Assembly (NCBI GenBank): GCA_030692515.1 | Contig: JAUXZS010000024.1 | Coordinates: 310,001 to 374,000, forward strand | DNA from: Bacteroidota bacterium | GTDB lineage: Bacteria > Bacteroidota > Bacteroidia > B-17B0 > Aurantibacillaceae | Length of the DNA stretch: 64,000 nucleotides | Direction: 5' to 3' | Shown: piece by piece, positions 1-8,509 of the stretch | Layout: the number at the start of each line of letters is the position of its first letter | Numbering within the stretch: position 1 is the first letter of the stretch | The notes under the pieces: generated by a model | What the model saw: the letters and a program-made list of their open reading frames with translations, nothing else | What the model was told of the DNA's origin: nothing | The model's database searches: none | Translations under genes and position numbers: made by a program

Positions 1-137
1 TATTAAAAAGTGCCGATAGAATTCGTTAAAACATCTGTTTCTCTTATTTTTTTTGACTCTAAAATTTGCTTTTTAGCTCTAAAGCCTTATTTTAGTAGTC
101 TATTTTTAAATCTCTCTATATAATCGTTCTATTTAGT

Positions 138-1205
138 GTGTGTAAACCTATGTTTTCGCACAACGACCCTGTTTCCACAAAAAATGATTCTATCAAACAT
201 TACAAAGTAGTGAGTAAGATTGAATTGGCGCAACTAATTGATTCTGTTTTTGAACTAGAAACCGTTACATCAAAAGACTTAGATTTAATGAGTTATTATG
301 CCTCTCTTCTCAATAGCACAAAAAGTGATTCTGTAAAGATTTTAAAGTTCAGGTCAAATAATGTTATGACAAGAGCAAAACTCTCACGATTAATAGATTC
401 AGTTTTAGAATTAAAACATGTTACTACAAAAGAAGTTGATTTACTAAATTACTATACAAGTTTATTAAATAGCAATAATACCAATGTTGTAAAAATTTCC
501 TCTTTTAATTTAAACGAATTAAATTTTTATTCTGAAGAAGAAGAAAAAATATTATTTCCATTAACGCCAACAGATAGTTTACCGAAATCATTTAATCTAA
601 TACTTGAAAATGATTTATTAAGTTATTATGTAGCGCCATTTAAAGGAGTTGTCACTTCTAATTATGGCTGGCGCGATAAAAAAATGCATAATGGAATTGA
701 TATCGATTTAAATAAAGGCGATAAAGTCGCTGCCGCATTTGATGGTAAAGTGCGTGTGGCAAAAAAACAAGGAGGATTTGGAAACGTGGTGATATTGATG
801 CATCCAAACGGATTAGAAACAGTTTATGCGCATTTATCAAAATTAAAAGTAAAAACAGGGGATGTTGTTTTAAGTGGGCAAACTATTGGCTTAGGAGGAA
901 ATACTGGTCATAGCCATGGTTCACATTTACATTTAGAAATTCGTTATAAAGGTCATGCGATAAACCCGGCAACAATTATTTCATTTACAAATCACAAATT
1001 ATACCATCATACTATTACATTAAAATCAAATAAACAAAAATTGGCAGCCTACCCTACAAACAGAAATTTGCACAGGGTTTCAAGAGGCGAAAGTTGGAGC
1101 TATATCGCCTCTCAATATGGAATATCAACTCAAAAATTAATGGTGCTTAATGGTGTTAGTAAGCGTTATTATTTAAAAGCGGGGCAAAACTTAAGAGTGA
1201 ATTAA
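138..1205 (+). CDS. M23 peptidase with C-terminal LysM domain and duplicated N-terminal module
   Basis: Probable cell-envelope peptidoglycan endopeptidase. The M23 (LytM) domain spans about residues 165-285 with the zinc motif HNGID (H184, D188) and the catalytic HLH (H263, H265). A LysM peptidoglycan-binding domain fills residues 312-355. The N-terminal part is an internal duplication: residues 28-71 and 80-123 align at a 52-residue spacing (LIDSVFELETVT versus LIDSVLELKHVT). The start is doubtful. GTG at 138 and ATG at 150 both leave no signal peptide, but the frame is open back to 99. From an ATT at 102 it encodes IFKSLYIIVLFSVCKPMFS, which reads as a good export signal. The product is therefore probably exported and the true start may be the ATT. 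The gene is convergent with the M28 peptidase gene, with a 5-nt gap. Confidence 0.85.
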   Translation: MCKPMFSHNDPVSTKNDSIKHYKVVSKIELAQLIDSVFELETVTSKDLDLMSYYASLLNSTKSDSVKILKFRSNNVMTRAKLSRLIDSVLELKHVTTKEVDLLNYYTSLLNSNNTNVVKISSFNLNELNFYSEEEEKILFPLTPTDSLPKSFNLILENDLLSYYVAPFKGVVTSNYGWRDKKMHNGIDIDLNKGDKVAAAFDGKVRVAKKQGGFGNVVILMHPNGLETVYAHLSKLKVKTGDVVLSGQTIGLGGNTGHSHGSHLHLEIRYKGHAINPATIISFTNHKLYHHTITLKSNKQKLAAYPTNRNLHRVSRGESWSYIASQYGISTQKLMVLNGVSKRYYLKAGQNLRVN

Positions 1206-1210
1206 ATAAA

Positions 1211-2443
1211 CTAAAAAGTTAGATTAAATTTTTTTAATTCTTCGTTTCTCACTACTTCAATGTTAGTTGTATCGCCTTTTTTAAAATTGGATAATGCTTT
1301 CATATAATCTTGTACATTTTTAACCTCTGTATCTCCTAATTTTATTACCACATCGCCTTTAATTAATCCTGCCTTAGATGCAGGTTTTCCATCAGTAACG
1401 CCATCAATTCGCATACCTTCACCATCATAGGTGTAGTCTGGCATTACTCCCATGGTAACCTTAAATCCTTTTCTACCTGTATCTGGATTTCTAGTTTTAC
1501 TAAAAATTAATTTTGGATAGTTGTATGTTTTTTCGATAATTTGAATGATATAATTTAAAACATCAACCTCACCTTTAAAATTAATTTTTTCAATATCATC
1601 GCTTGGTTTATGATAGTCGCTATGTTGACCGGTAAAAAAATGTAACACCGGAATATCTTTTAAATAAAAAGAAGTTTGATCGCTTGGACCTATTCCACTA
1701 CTATCTGTTTTTAAACTAAAACCTGTTTTAATTGAATCTAACAAAGGAACCCAACTTGGAGACGTTCCAACACCATAAATTAAAAGCTTTTTTGTTGAAT
1801 CATTCAATCTGCCTATCATATCCATATTAATCATGTAATTGATTTTTGATAAATCGATATCAGGATTCTCGCACCACTTTTTTGAACCTAATAAGCCTAA
1901 TTCTTCACCACTAAAGCAAATAAATAAAAAATTAAAGGGTTCAACGAATTTATTTTTACTAAAATAATTTGCCAATGCAATTACTCCTGCAGTTCCACTA
2001 GCATTATCATCAGCGCCATTATGAATTTTATTTTCAGGATTTGCATCTAAGCTGTTTTTATCATGACCTAAACCCAAATGGTCGTAATGCGCTCCAATAA
2101 CAATTGTAATTGGAGAATTATTATCTAAAAATCCAACAACATTATTTGCCTTTTGCTCGGCGATATTAACCACCGAAGTATCATGCGGATTTAAATTCTT
2201 TTTATAACTAAAAGATTTTAAAAAAGAGTCGTTAAAGGATTTTAAGCCAGAAAGTTTAAATTTTTCGGCAATATAGTTTGCCGCTATCAACTCTTCGGGA
2301 GATGAAGTTCCACGCCCTTTTAATTTATCTGACGCTAAGAACTGAATATTTTCTTTAATGTTATTTACCTTAATATTCTGCGACACTAAACAAAATGATG
2401 GTAAAAACAAAAGAGCGAAACAACTGAATGTATTATTTTTCAT
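1211..2443 (-). CDS. M28 family zinc aminopeptidase with C-terminal PDZ domain
   Basis: Secreted metallopeptidase. Residues 1-22 form a signal peptide from the ATG at 2443, which I prefer to an upstream ATG at 2470 that would add nine residues before the signal. M28 zinc-binding residues are visible in the usual order: H119 and D121 in GAHYDH, D145 in NGADDN, the general base pair E180-E181 in SGEELG, D208 in NMDMIG, and H278 in SDYHKPSDD. A PDZ domain covers about residues 330-410 (ASKAGLIKGDVVIKLGDTEV) and probably binds peptide C-termini. M28-PDZ fusions are common in Bacteroidota and are predicted to act in the periplasm or at the surface on peptides or amino-acid conjugates. The exact substrate cannot be read from the sequence. 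No linked operon partner. Confidence 0.9.
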   Translation of the reverse strand: MKNNTFSCFALLFLPSFCLVSQNIKVNNIKENIQFLASDKLKGRGTSSPEELIAANYIAEKFKLSGLKSFNDSFLKSFSYKKNLNPHDTSVVNIAEQKANNVVGFLDNNSPITIVIGAHYDHLGLGHDKNSLDANPENKIHNGADDNASGTAGVIALANYFSKNKFVEPFNFLFICFSGEELGLLGSKKWCENPDIDLSKINYMINMDMIGRLNDSTKKLLIYGVGTSPSWVPLLDSIKTGFSLKTDSSGIGPSDQTSFYLKDIPVLHFFTGQHSDYHKPSDDIEKINFKGEVDVLNYIIQIIEKTYNYPKLIFSKTRNPDTGRKGFKVTMGVMPDYTYDGEGMRIDGVTDGKPASKAGLIKGDVVIKLGDTEVKNVQDYMKALSNFKKGDTTNIEVVRNEELKKFNLTF

Positions 2444-2611
2444 CCTCAAAAATAAACAATAAAGATTCAACGGTCATAAAATCTTTAAATAAACGCTTCT
2501 TAATCTCGAAAAACATAACCAAAGGGCAAAATAATTCATTAACGAAAATTTAAATTCCAAACTAATCCAGCCAATTCTTCATCCAAACTAATTTCAATTA
2601 TCTTTGGCTGA

Positions 2612-2619
2612 TAATTTTG
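2612..2619 (+). promoter_or_regulatory. candidate -7 promoter element (TAATTTTG)
   Basis: Exact match to the Bacteroidota -7 consensus TANNTTTG, 35 nt upstream of the porin ATG at 2655. No TTG lies at the expected 17-23 nt upstream, so only half the promoter is supported. Confidence 0.35.
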
Positions 2620-2654
2620 TACTTAAAATAAATATTTGATTAAGATAAATAGTG

Positions 2655-4076
2655 ATGAAAAAATTAACGTACTTGATTTTAGCAACTGTTTTAGTTGCAA
2701 CAAACATATTTTCACAGCAAACAGATTCAACTCTAAAAGTTGTTCCTGAAAAAAGCACTCTTAAATTTAATATCAATGCAGATGGCTCTCATTATTTTCA
2801 AGCAACCGTGTTAAACCAAACATGGCTTAGATTTAATGAAAGTAATGATGGAACAACTCTCTTTAATAAAAATGCACCAACTACTTTTGATGTTGGATTA
2901 CGCAGAACCCGGATTCAACTATTCGGACAAATTACAGATCGTGCATTTATTTATTTTCAATTTGGACAAAATAATTTTAATAATACTGCAGGATATAATT
3001 CAGCTGGAACAGGAAATAGAAAAATAGCAGCTTTTTTTCATGACGCATTGTGTGAATATAAAGTAAGTAATGGGAATCAATTAAAAATTGGCGCTGGTTT
3101 AACAGTTTTAAATGGATTGTCTAGATTTTCTCAACCATCCGTTGGAACAATTATGACTTTAGATGTTCCTGTTTTTTTACAATACTCTGTTGACCAAATT
3201 GATCAGTTTGACAGAAGGCTTTCTGTTTACGCTCGCGGGCAAGTAGGAAAATTAGATTACAGAATGTATTTGTCTAATCCTTTTCCAATTGGCTCTAATG
3301 GAATTACTCCACCTGCTATTGGTAAAAATGCAAGCTTCGTAAATGTTGGCGCTTTGCCAAACGGCTATGGACCTGGAATAAATAATCAATTTGGCACTTA
3401 TTTTGCATACAACTTTTTTGATAATGAAGGGCTCACAACACCCTATATGCAAGGAACATATTTGGGAACAAAAAAAGTTTGGAATGTTGCTGTTGGCAGT
3501 GTTTATCAAAAAGCAGCTACTTGGAATTTAACCGCTGATAATTCAGGTGCTTTTAAAGACACAACGTATAACAACATGTTGCACCTTAGTTTTGAAACCT
3601 TTTTAGATATACCATTAAACAAAGATAAAGGAACAATGCTAAGTGCATTTGCCGGATATTACAATACCAATTATGGTACTAATTATTTACGTTATAATGG
3701 CCTTATGAATCCAGCAACTGCTTCAACTGCCACTAATCTTGTTCAGGGTAGTGCTTATGGTAATGCATTACCTATGTTTGGTACAGGGCAAATTGTTTAT
3801 ACACAAGTTGGTTTATTATTACCAAAAAAATTATTAGGTGAAAAAAATGGTCAATTAATGCCATACTTAAGCGGGCAGTATGCCGATTATAGCGCTCTGC
3901 AACATAAAGAGATGATATTGTTTGATGCCGGAATTAACTGGTTTATGACTGGACATAAATCAAAAATATCCATAGACTACCAGAATAGGCCCACCTACAT
4001 ACATGATTCTAAAAATGATATTAAACTAGCGTCTAGAAAAAGTTCTGTAACCATCCAATATCAAATTACTTTTTAA
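2655..4076 (+). CDS. outer-membrane porin-like beta-barrel protein
   Basis: The signal peptide is about residues 1-20 (ends IFSQ). After it comes a barrel with many alternating aromatic/hydrophobic strands, an Arg-rich stretch (DVGLRRTRIQLFGQ) and a C-terminal strand ending in Phe (TIQYQITF), typical of outer-membrane insertion. The pattern resembles the phosphate-selective porin OprO/OprP family, but substrate selectivity cannot be inferred. ATG at 2655 is preferred to the adjacent GTG at 2652. The gene lies upstream of the small exported peptide, the SulP transporter and the carbonic anhydrase on the same strand, so a role in anion passage across the outer membrane is possible but is only inferred from neighbourhood. 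Confidence 0.7.
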   Translation: MKKLTYLILATVLVATNIFSQQTDSTLKVVPEKSTLKFNINADGSHYFQATVLNQTWLRFNESNDGTTLFNKNAPTTFDVGLRRTRIQLFGQITDRAFIYFQFGQNNFNNTAGYNSAGTGNRKIAAFFHDALCEYKVSNGNQLKIGAGLTVLNGLSRFSQPSVGTIMTLDVPVFLQYSVDQIDQFDRRLSVYARGQVGKLDYRMYLSNPFPIGSNGITPPAIGKNASFVNVGALPNGYGPGINNQFGTYFAYNFFDNEGLTTPYMQGTYLGTKKVWNVAVGSVYQKAATWNLTADNSGAFKDTTYNNMLHLSFETFLDIPLNKDKGTMLSAFAGYYNTNYGTNYLRYNGLMNPATASTATNLVQGSAYGNALPMFGTGQIVYTQVGLLLPKKLLGEKNGQLMPYLSGQYADYSALQHKEMILFDAGINWFMTGHKSKISIDYQNRPTYIHDSKNDIKLASRKSSVTIQYQITF

Positions 4077-4192
4077 TAATTTGCGTCAGCTTAATTCAAC
4101 TATGTTTGTTTAGATTTATTTGGTTGGTAAATTTGAAGCAAACTAAAAATTATTTAGGGGGCTTAATTTTAACTTTAGTTGATTAAATTAAT

Positions 4193-4200
4193 TATATTTG
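4193..4200 (+). promoter_or_regulatory. candidate -7 promoter element (TATATTTG)
   Basis: Exact TANNTTTG ending 9 nt before the TTG start at 4210. Transcription would begin within a few bases of the start codon, giving a leaderless or nearly leaderless mRNA. No TTG is well spaced at -33. Confidence 0.4.
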
Positions 4201-4209
4201 TAAGTATTC

Positions 4210-4521
4210 TTGAAAAAATTTAGATTCATATTTTTTTTAATATCCTTTTCAGGGATAACATTAACAATTTTTCAATACCTTCCTGGTTTTGAAGAAGAAA
4301 CTCAATCCATCGAATTATCAAAAAAAGGTTCTGAAGATAATAGCTCTAGTGATGATGAAAATGAAAAAGACAGTTCCGAAGGGCTAAGCCATCAGTTTAA
4401 TTACACCTTTACAAATCATTTTTCTATTTTAAATTCATTTTTTTCTAATACAAATGATTATTATTCTTTCTTTCAAAGAATAAACATTCCCCCTCCGAAA
4501 AATTTCTTTTTTTTGGCATAA
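4210..4521 (+). CDS. small exported acidic peptide, unknown function
   Basis: Not recognised. The 103-residue product has an N-terminal hydrophobic export signal (KKFRFIFFLISFSGITLTIF). A Ser/Asp/Glu/Lys-rich low-complexity stretch follows (residues about 33-57), then a Phe/Asn-rich segment, and the end is PPPKNFFFLA. The start is TTG; no ATG exists in frame before the signal sequence, which supports TTG. The overall plan (signal, charged linker, hydrophobic tail ending in a Pro-Pro motif) recalls the Cys-rich peptide at 37769-38146, although the sequences do not clearly align. It precedes the SulP gene by 118 nt on the same strand and may be its leader gene. Function unknown; a real gene is likely but not certain. 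Confidence 0.55.
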   Translation: MKKFRFIFFLISFSGITLTIFQYLPGFEEETQSIELSKKGSEDNSSSDDENEKDSSEGLSHQFNYTFTNHFSILNSFFSNTNDYYSFFQRINIPPPKNFFFLA

Positions 4522-4639
4522 TCTAATCTTAAACTTATTAGTATATTTTTACCCATAAAGGGGTGATTTCTATTTCTTTTAATTGGATTATTTGCGAAGT
4601 AATAGTAAAATAAAAATTAGAAATAATATTCAAAAACAC

Positions 4640-6031
4640 ATGAATCAAACTCAATCAACAAGTAAAATTGCACAACGCTTAAAATTGTTTTTCACCCTCT
4701 TTGATAGCAGGTGGGAAGACCTTGAAAAACACAATTGGAAAACAACAGTATACCGCGATTTTAGCGCGGGTTTAGTAGTTGCTATGACTGCCATACCTAT
4801 GGCCATGGGCTTTGCTATTGCGATGGGGCTTAGGCCTGAGCAAGGTATTATTGCAGGTGCTTTGGCCTGCATTGTAGGGAGAACTTTTGGAGGCTCGAAA
4901 TACCAAGTATACGGACCTACAGCAGCCTTTATACCTGTAATAGCTGCCCTAATGGTTAAGTATGGTGCCGAAAATGGCGGCACTGCAGAACAAGCGCACG
5001 GTTTTTTAATTTTAGTATCCATAATTGCTGGTATTCTCTTGATGATAATGGGTTTATTTGGATTAGGCAAATATGGTAAACTAGTTCCAAACTCTATTAT
5101 TGTTGGTTTTACTATAGGAATTGCCATTTCAATTGCACTTACAAACCTTGAAGATATTTTGGGAATTGAAAGTTTTAAAGATATGTTAGGGCAAGATGAA
5201 AATATACAGGGTGGATTTTTCCATAATATTTACATTGCATCTGGAAACTTAGACAAAATAAATTTATGGTCTCTGTTTATTGGAATTCTTACCTTCGCCT
5301 TAACAAAAGGCTTGCTAAGAATTTCTATTTTTATTCCGGCACCATTAATTGCTATCGCCACATCTACTCTACTTGCCGCAACACTTTTAAAAGATAAAGG
5401 ATTGATTTTAGTGAAAGATTTGTATGGTTCAATTCCAAACAATTTCTTTGTTTTTACTTCGCCGCATTTACCCCAGTTAACCAGTACTGTAATTATAGAT
5501 ATTGTTTATTTTGTGTTTGCTATCATTTTCGTGTCAGCTGTTGAAAGTGTGTTATGTTCAACCATGGCCGATAAAATGGCTGCAAACAAAAAAACACTTT
5601 TTAATCCGGATAAAGAATTGTGGGGTCAAGGACTTGTTCAAATAATCGTTCCATTGGTAAATGGATTTCCTTGCACAGGAGCACTGGCTCGCACTGCAAC
5701 GAGTATTAAAGCTGGCGCAAGAACGCCTTTAGCAGGTTATTTTAAAGGAGTTTTAAAATTAATAATGGCGTTTTATATTGCTCAATACTTAGAATTAATC
5801 CCTATGGCTTGTATTGGAGGAATTTTAGTATGGGTTGCAAGTAATATGATTAAACCTTCAGAAATAAAAGAAACAAAACATGATGGTAAATTTGAATTTT
5901 CGATGATGCTATATACTGCGGTTATGGTGCCACTTACTGATTTTTTAACAGGTGTATTATCAGCACTCATTATTTATTTTATTATCAAAAAAGTATATCC
6001 ATATGTTCGCGGGAAAAAAACTACAGTTTAA
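4640..6031 (+). CDS. SulP family anion transporter lacking a STAS domain
   Basis: Inner-membrane SLC26/SulP transporter. The sulfate-transporter core is complete: the N-terminal signature (DFSAGLVVAMTAIPMAMGFAI) comes before Gly/Pro-rich helices such as YGPTAAFIPVIAAL, and about 10-12 membrane spans are visible. The 463-residue product ends right after the last span (IIYFIIKKVYPYVRGKK), so the cytoplasmic STAS domain that most SulP proteins carry is absent. ATG at 4640 is chosen over an in-frame TTG at 4583 that would add 19 polar residues. The gene is followed after 22 nt by a beta-carbonic anhydrase in an apparent operon. This pairing is known for bicarbonate-transporting SulP proteins, so bicarbonate is the most likely substrate. 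Sulfate or another anion remains possible. Confidence 0.9.
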   Translation: MNQTQSTSKIAQRLKLFFTLFDSRWEDLEKHNWKTTVYRDFSAGLVVAMTAIPMAMGFAIAMGLRPEQGIIAGALACIVGRTFGGSKYQVYGPTAAFIPVIAALMVKYGAENGGTAEQAHGFLILVSIIAGILLMIMGLFGLGKYGKLVPNSIIVGFTIGIAISIALTNLEDILGIESFKDMLGQDENIQGGFFHNIYIASGNLDKINLWSLFIGILTFALTKGLLRISIFIPAPLIAIATSTLLAATLLKDKGLILVKDLYGSIPNNFFVFTSPHLPQLTSTVIIDIVYFVFAIIFVSAVESVLCSTMADKMAANKKTLFNPDKELWGQGLVQIIVPLVNGFPCTGALARTATSIKAGARTPLAGYFKGVLKLIMAFYIAQYLELIPMACIGGILVWVASNMIKPSEIKETKHDGKFEFSMMLYTAVMVPLTDFLTGVLSALIIYFIIKKVYPYVRGKKTTV

Positions 6032-6053
6032 TGAAATTTAAAATAAAACTATA

Positions 6054-6698
6054 ATGGAAAATTCATATAAAAAATTATTCGAAAACAATAAAAACTGGGT
6101 AAACGAGCAGTTATCAAAAGACCCAGATTATTTTACAGATCTTGCAAATGGTCAAACACCGCAATACCTTTGGATAGGATGTTCAGATAGCCGAGTACCC
6201 GCTAACGAAATCACTGGAACAAAACCAGGAGAAATGTTTGTTCATAGAAACATTGCAAATATGGTTATACATAGTGATATGAACCTATTGAGTGTTTTAT
6301 CTTATGCCGTTGAAGTTTTAAAAGTAAAGCATATTATCGTGTGTGGACACTATGGTTGTGGCGGAGTTCTTGCGGCAATGGGAAATCAGCAATTTGGTTT
6401 AATTGATAATTGGTTACGACACATTAAGGATGTATATAGATATCATCAAGAAGAATTAGATATGATAAAAGATCCAAAGGCTCGCGCAAACCGATTTGTA
6501 CAGTTAAATGTAATTGAGCAAGTAAATGACCTGGGGAAAACCTCTATTGTTCAAAATGCCTGGGCAAAAAATCAACCATTACAAATTCATGGCTGGGTTT
6601 ATGACATAAATGATGGCATTATAAATGATTTAAACGTAACTTTTACAAATACAAATAAACTGCACGAAGTCTATCGTTTTGATAAAAAACAAGAGTAA
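6054..6698 (+). CDS. beta-class carbonic anhydrase
   Basis: Catalyses CO2 + H2O to bicarbonate + H+. All key beta-class residues are present: zinc ligands C43, H99 and C102 (motifs GCSDSR and CGHYGCGG), and the Asp-Arg pair D45/R47. At 214 residues it has the usual length for the bacterial cytosolic enzyme, and no signal peptide is seen. It starts 22 nt after the SulP stop codon, so it is very likely co-transcribed. Together the two could take up bicarbonate and interconvert it with CO2, supplying carboxylases such as acetyl-CoA carboxylase (accA is elsewhere in this window) or contributing to pH homeostasis. Confidence 0.96.
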   Translation: MENSYKKLFENNKNWVNEQLSKDPDYFTDLANGQTPQYLWIGCSDSRVPANEITGTKPGEMFVHRNIANMVIHSDMNLLSVLSYAVEVLKVKHIIVCGHYGCGGVLAAMGNQQFGLIDNWLRHIKDVYRYHQEELDMIKDPKARANRFVQLNVIEQVNDLGKTSIVQNAWAKNQPLQIHGWVYDINDGIINDLNVTFTNTNKLHEVYRFDKKQE

Positions 6699-6784
6699 AA
6701 AAGTAGAATGAAATTCGTTTTTAACGAAAATCATATTTTAGAAGTATAAAAATCTTTATTAGATTTGATTATAAATAAAAAATT

Positions 6785-7558
6785 ATGCAAAAAACAATTT
6801 TAATAACAGGTAGCACAAGTGGTATTGGATTAGGCATTGCTCGTGAGTTTGCTAAAACCAAAAGCTACAACATTATTTTTAATGGCTTAGAAACCAACGG
6901 ACAAGAAATTGCAGATAACATTGCTAAAGAATTTGGTATAGCCGTTATGTATAGCAATGCTAACATGTTAAAGCCAGAGGAGCTACGTAAAATGGTTGGC
7001 GATGGCATTTCAAAATTTGGAAAAATAGATGTGTTAATTAATAACGCGGGTATTCAATTTGTTTCACCTATTGAAGATTTTCCAGATGATAAATGGAATG
7101 CAATTATTGCCATTAATTTAACCTCTGCCTTTTATTTATCTAAAGCAGTTTGGCCTGGAATGAAAGAGCGTAAGTTTGGTAGAATAATTAATATTGCCTC
7201 CGCACATGGTTTAGTAGCGTCTGAATTTAAAAGCGCATACGTTGCAAGTAAACATGGCATTGTTGGTTTAACAAAAACTTTAGGATTAGAAGGTGCTCCA
7301 TTTAATATTACATGCAATGCTATTTGCCCTGGGTACGTAAAAACACCTTTGGTAGAAAAACAAATTGCAGACCAAGCAAAAGCACACAATATGAGTCCGG
7401 ATGATGTTGTAAATAAAGTAATGCTTTACAAACAGGCCGTTAAAGAATTTGTTAGTCTTGAAACATTAGGGCAAATGGCTTTACTATTAGCCTCTGAACA
7501 ATCTAATACAATTACAGGAACTGCCATACCGATTGATGGTGGTTGGAATGCACAATAA
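6785..7558 (+). CDS. 3-hydroxybutyrate dehydrogenase-like short-chain dehydrogenase
   Basis: NAD(P)-dependent SDR. The cofactor motif TGSTSGIG is at residues 8-15, NNAG at 86-89, and the catalytic tetrad is N111, S139, Y152 and K156 (YVASK). Length 257 is typical for classical SDRs. The C-terminal half (NAICPGYVKTPLV, then a Gln/Ala-rich loop and ITGTAIPIDGGW) closely matches 3-hydroxybutyrate dehydrogenases, which interconvert 3-hydroxybutyrate and acetoacetate in ketone-body or polyhydroxybutyrate metabolism. Substrate assignment is by family resemblance. It stands alone: 86 nt separate it from the carbonic anhydrase gene and a strong terminator follows. Confidence 0.85.
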   Translation: MQKTILITGSTSGIGLGIAREFAKTKSYNIIFNGLETNGQEIADNIAKEFGIAVMYSNANMLKPEELRKMVGDGISKFGKIDVLINNAGIQFVSPIEDFPDDKWNAIIAINLTSAFYLSKAVWPGMKERKFGRIINIASAHGLVASEFKSAYVASKHGIVGLTKTLGLEGAPFNITCNAICPGYVKTPLVEKQIADQAKAHNMSPDDVVNKVMLYKQAVKEFVSLETLGQMALLLASEQSNTITGTAIPIDGGWNAQ

Positions 7559-7578
7559 CTTTTAAATTACTCCGTTTT

Positions 7579-7612
7579 AAAAGGTATAAAGAAAAACTTT
7601 ATACCTTTTTTA
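7579..7612 (+). terminator. intrinsic terminator after the SDR gene
   Basis: Perfect 13-bp stem AAAAGGTATAAAG / CTTTATACCTTTT with a 5-A loop (7592-7596), followed by a T run. It begins 21 nt after the SDR stop codon. Confidence 0.85.
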
Positions 7613-7663
7613 TTATTACCTTAATTGAATTATTCGACTTTAACTTTAAATAAAATTTAAAAA

Positions 7664-8413
7664 ATGAAAAATATAATTTTGTCATTTATATGCGTCATGG
7701 CATTAGGGTCATGCAAAAAAGAAAAAGTTGAAGGGCCACAAGGTGCTCAAGGCAATCCAGGAAATGGGATTAGTGGCAACATTAGTGGGAAGATAACTCA
7801 GGTAAATCAGTTCAACACAAATTATTCATCAGGATTAAATACAACCACGGTTAGTATAGATGGCACTTCACTTTCTACAATTACAGATGTAAGTGGCAAT
7901 TACACACTTTCTAGTGTACCTCCTGGGATATATGATATTTCATTAAATAAAAATGGTTGTGGCTTAACAAAACTACAACAGGTAAATTTCCCTGGTAATG
8001 GCACTTTGTATTTAAATGGTACAATCTCAGATAAAGCCACCCACACATTTACTAATGGGGCTGTTACAGTAAACGGACAACAAATAAATACACTTGTAAA
8101 TTATCCTAGTTCAGTAAACACAAAAGCAGGAATAGTGATATTAGGCAAAATGCCAAATGTTGATATTACAAATCCCACATCATATGATGCAGTTCAACAA
8201 TTTTATATTTTTCCAAGCACCACAACATATAGCACCAATTTTTCTTTTGCTATATTTGATTCAATTGCATATCCAAGTGGCACAACAATTTTCGCAAAAA
8301 TTTATCCAACAACCAATGCGAGTTCAGGTTACACTGATTACTCAATAGGAAAATTTATTTATACAGGTTTTGGAACTCCTTTACCAACAACCTTTACAAT
8401 AACAAGACCTTAA
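7664..8413 (+). CDS. lipoprotein with collagen-like segment and carboxypeptidase-regulatory-like domain
   Basis: Exported lipoprotein. The lipobox ALGSC places the lipidated Cys at residue 17, after a hydrophobic signal. Immediately after it comes a short collagen-like run (GPQGAQGNPGNG), then a carboxypeptidase-regulatory-like beta-sandwich at about residues 35-95 (SGKITQVNQF ... GNYTLSSVPPGIYDISL). The C-terminal part is Thr/Ser/Tyr-rich beta structure without a recognised domain. No sorting domain is present. Such short Gly-x-y segments right after the lipid anchor recur in Bacteroidota lipoproteins and probably act as a spacer. Specific function unknown. It lies between a terminator and the ABC exporter gene and appears monocistronic. 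Confidence 0.75.
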   Translation: MKNIILSFICVMALGSCKKEKVEGPQGAQGNPGNGISGNISGKITQVNQFNTNYSSGLNTTTVSIDGTSLSTITDVSGNYTLSSVPPGIYDISLNKNGCGLTKLQQVNFPGNGTLYLNGTISDKATHTFTNGAVTVNGQQINTLVNYPSSVNTKAGIVILGKMPNVDITNPTSYDAVQQFYIFPSTTTYSTNFSFAIFDSIAYPSGTTIFAKIYPTTNASSGYTDYSIGKFIYTGFGTPLPTTFTITRP

Positions 8414-8490
8414 ACATTTTATAAAGAAATACCTTGATTTAATTTAACATTAGTATTTTTATACAGGCAAATGTGTGAAGCAAAACTTCA

Positions 8491-8498
8491 TACCTTTG
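8491..8498 (+). promoter_or_regulatory. candidate -7 promoter element (TACCTTTG)
   Basis: Exact TANNTTTG ending 11 nt before the ABC exporter ATG at 8510, implying a very short 5' leader. It lies inside the coding sequence that an upstream ATG (8471) would use, which argues for the 8510 start. No TTG is found at the usual -33 distance. Confidence 0.35.
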
Positions 8499-8509
8499 CT
8501 AGCTTATTT

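Noticed and set aside
4651-5127. A 158-codon minus-strand open frame within the SulP gene.
   Set aside because: The sense strand encodes a clear SulP core; the antisense translation is low-complexity Pro/Ile/Lys sequence typical of a shadow frame.
6714-6728. TTCGTT-TTT-AACGAA as a terminator after the carbonic anhydrase gene.
   Set aside because: The stem is 6 bp with no T run on either side, so termination is not supported.
8157-8348. A second plus-strand frame inside the lipoprotein gene.
   Set aside because: It overlaps a well-formed lipoprotein in another frame and encodes no recognisable product.
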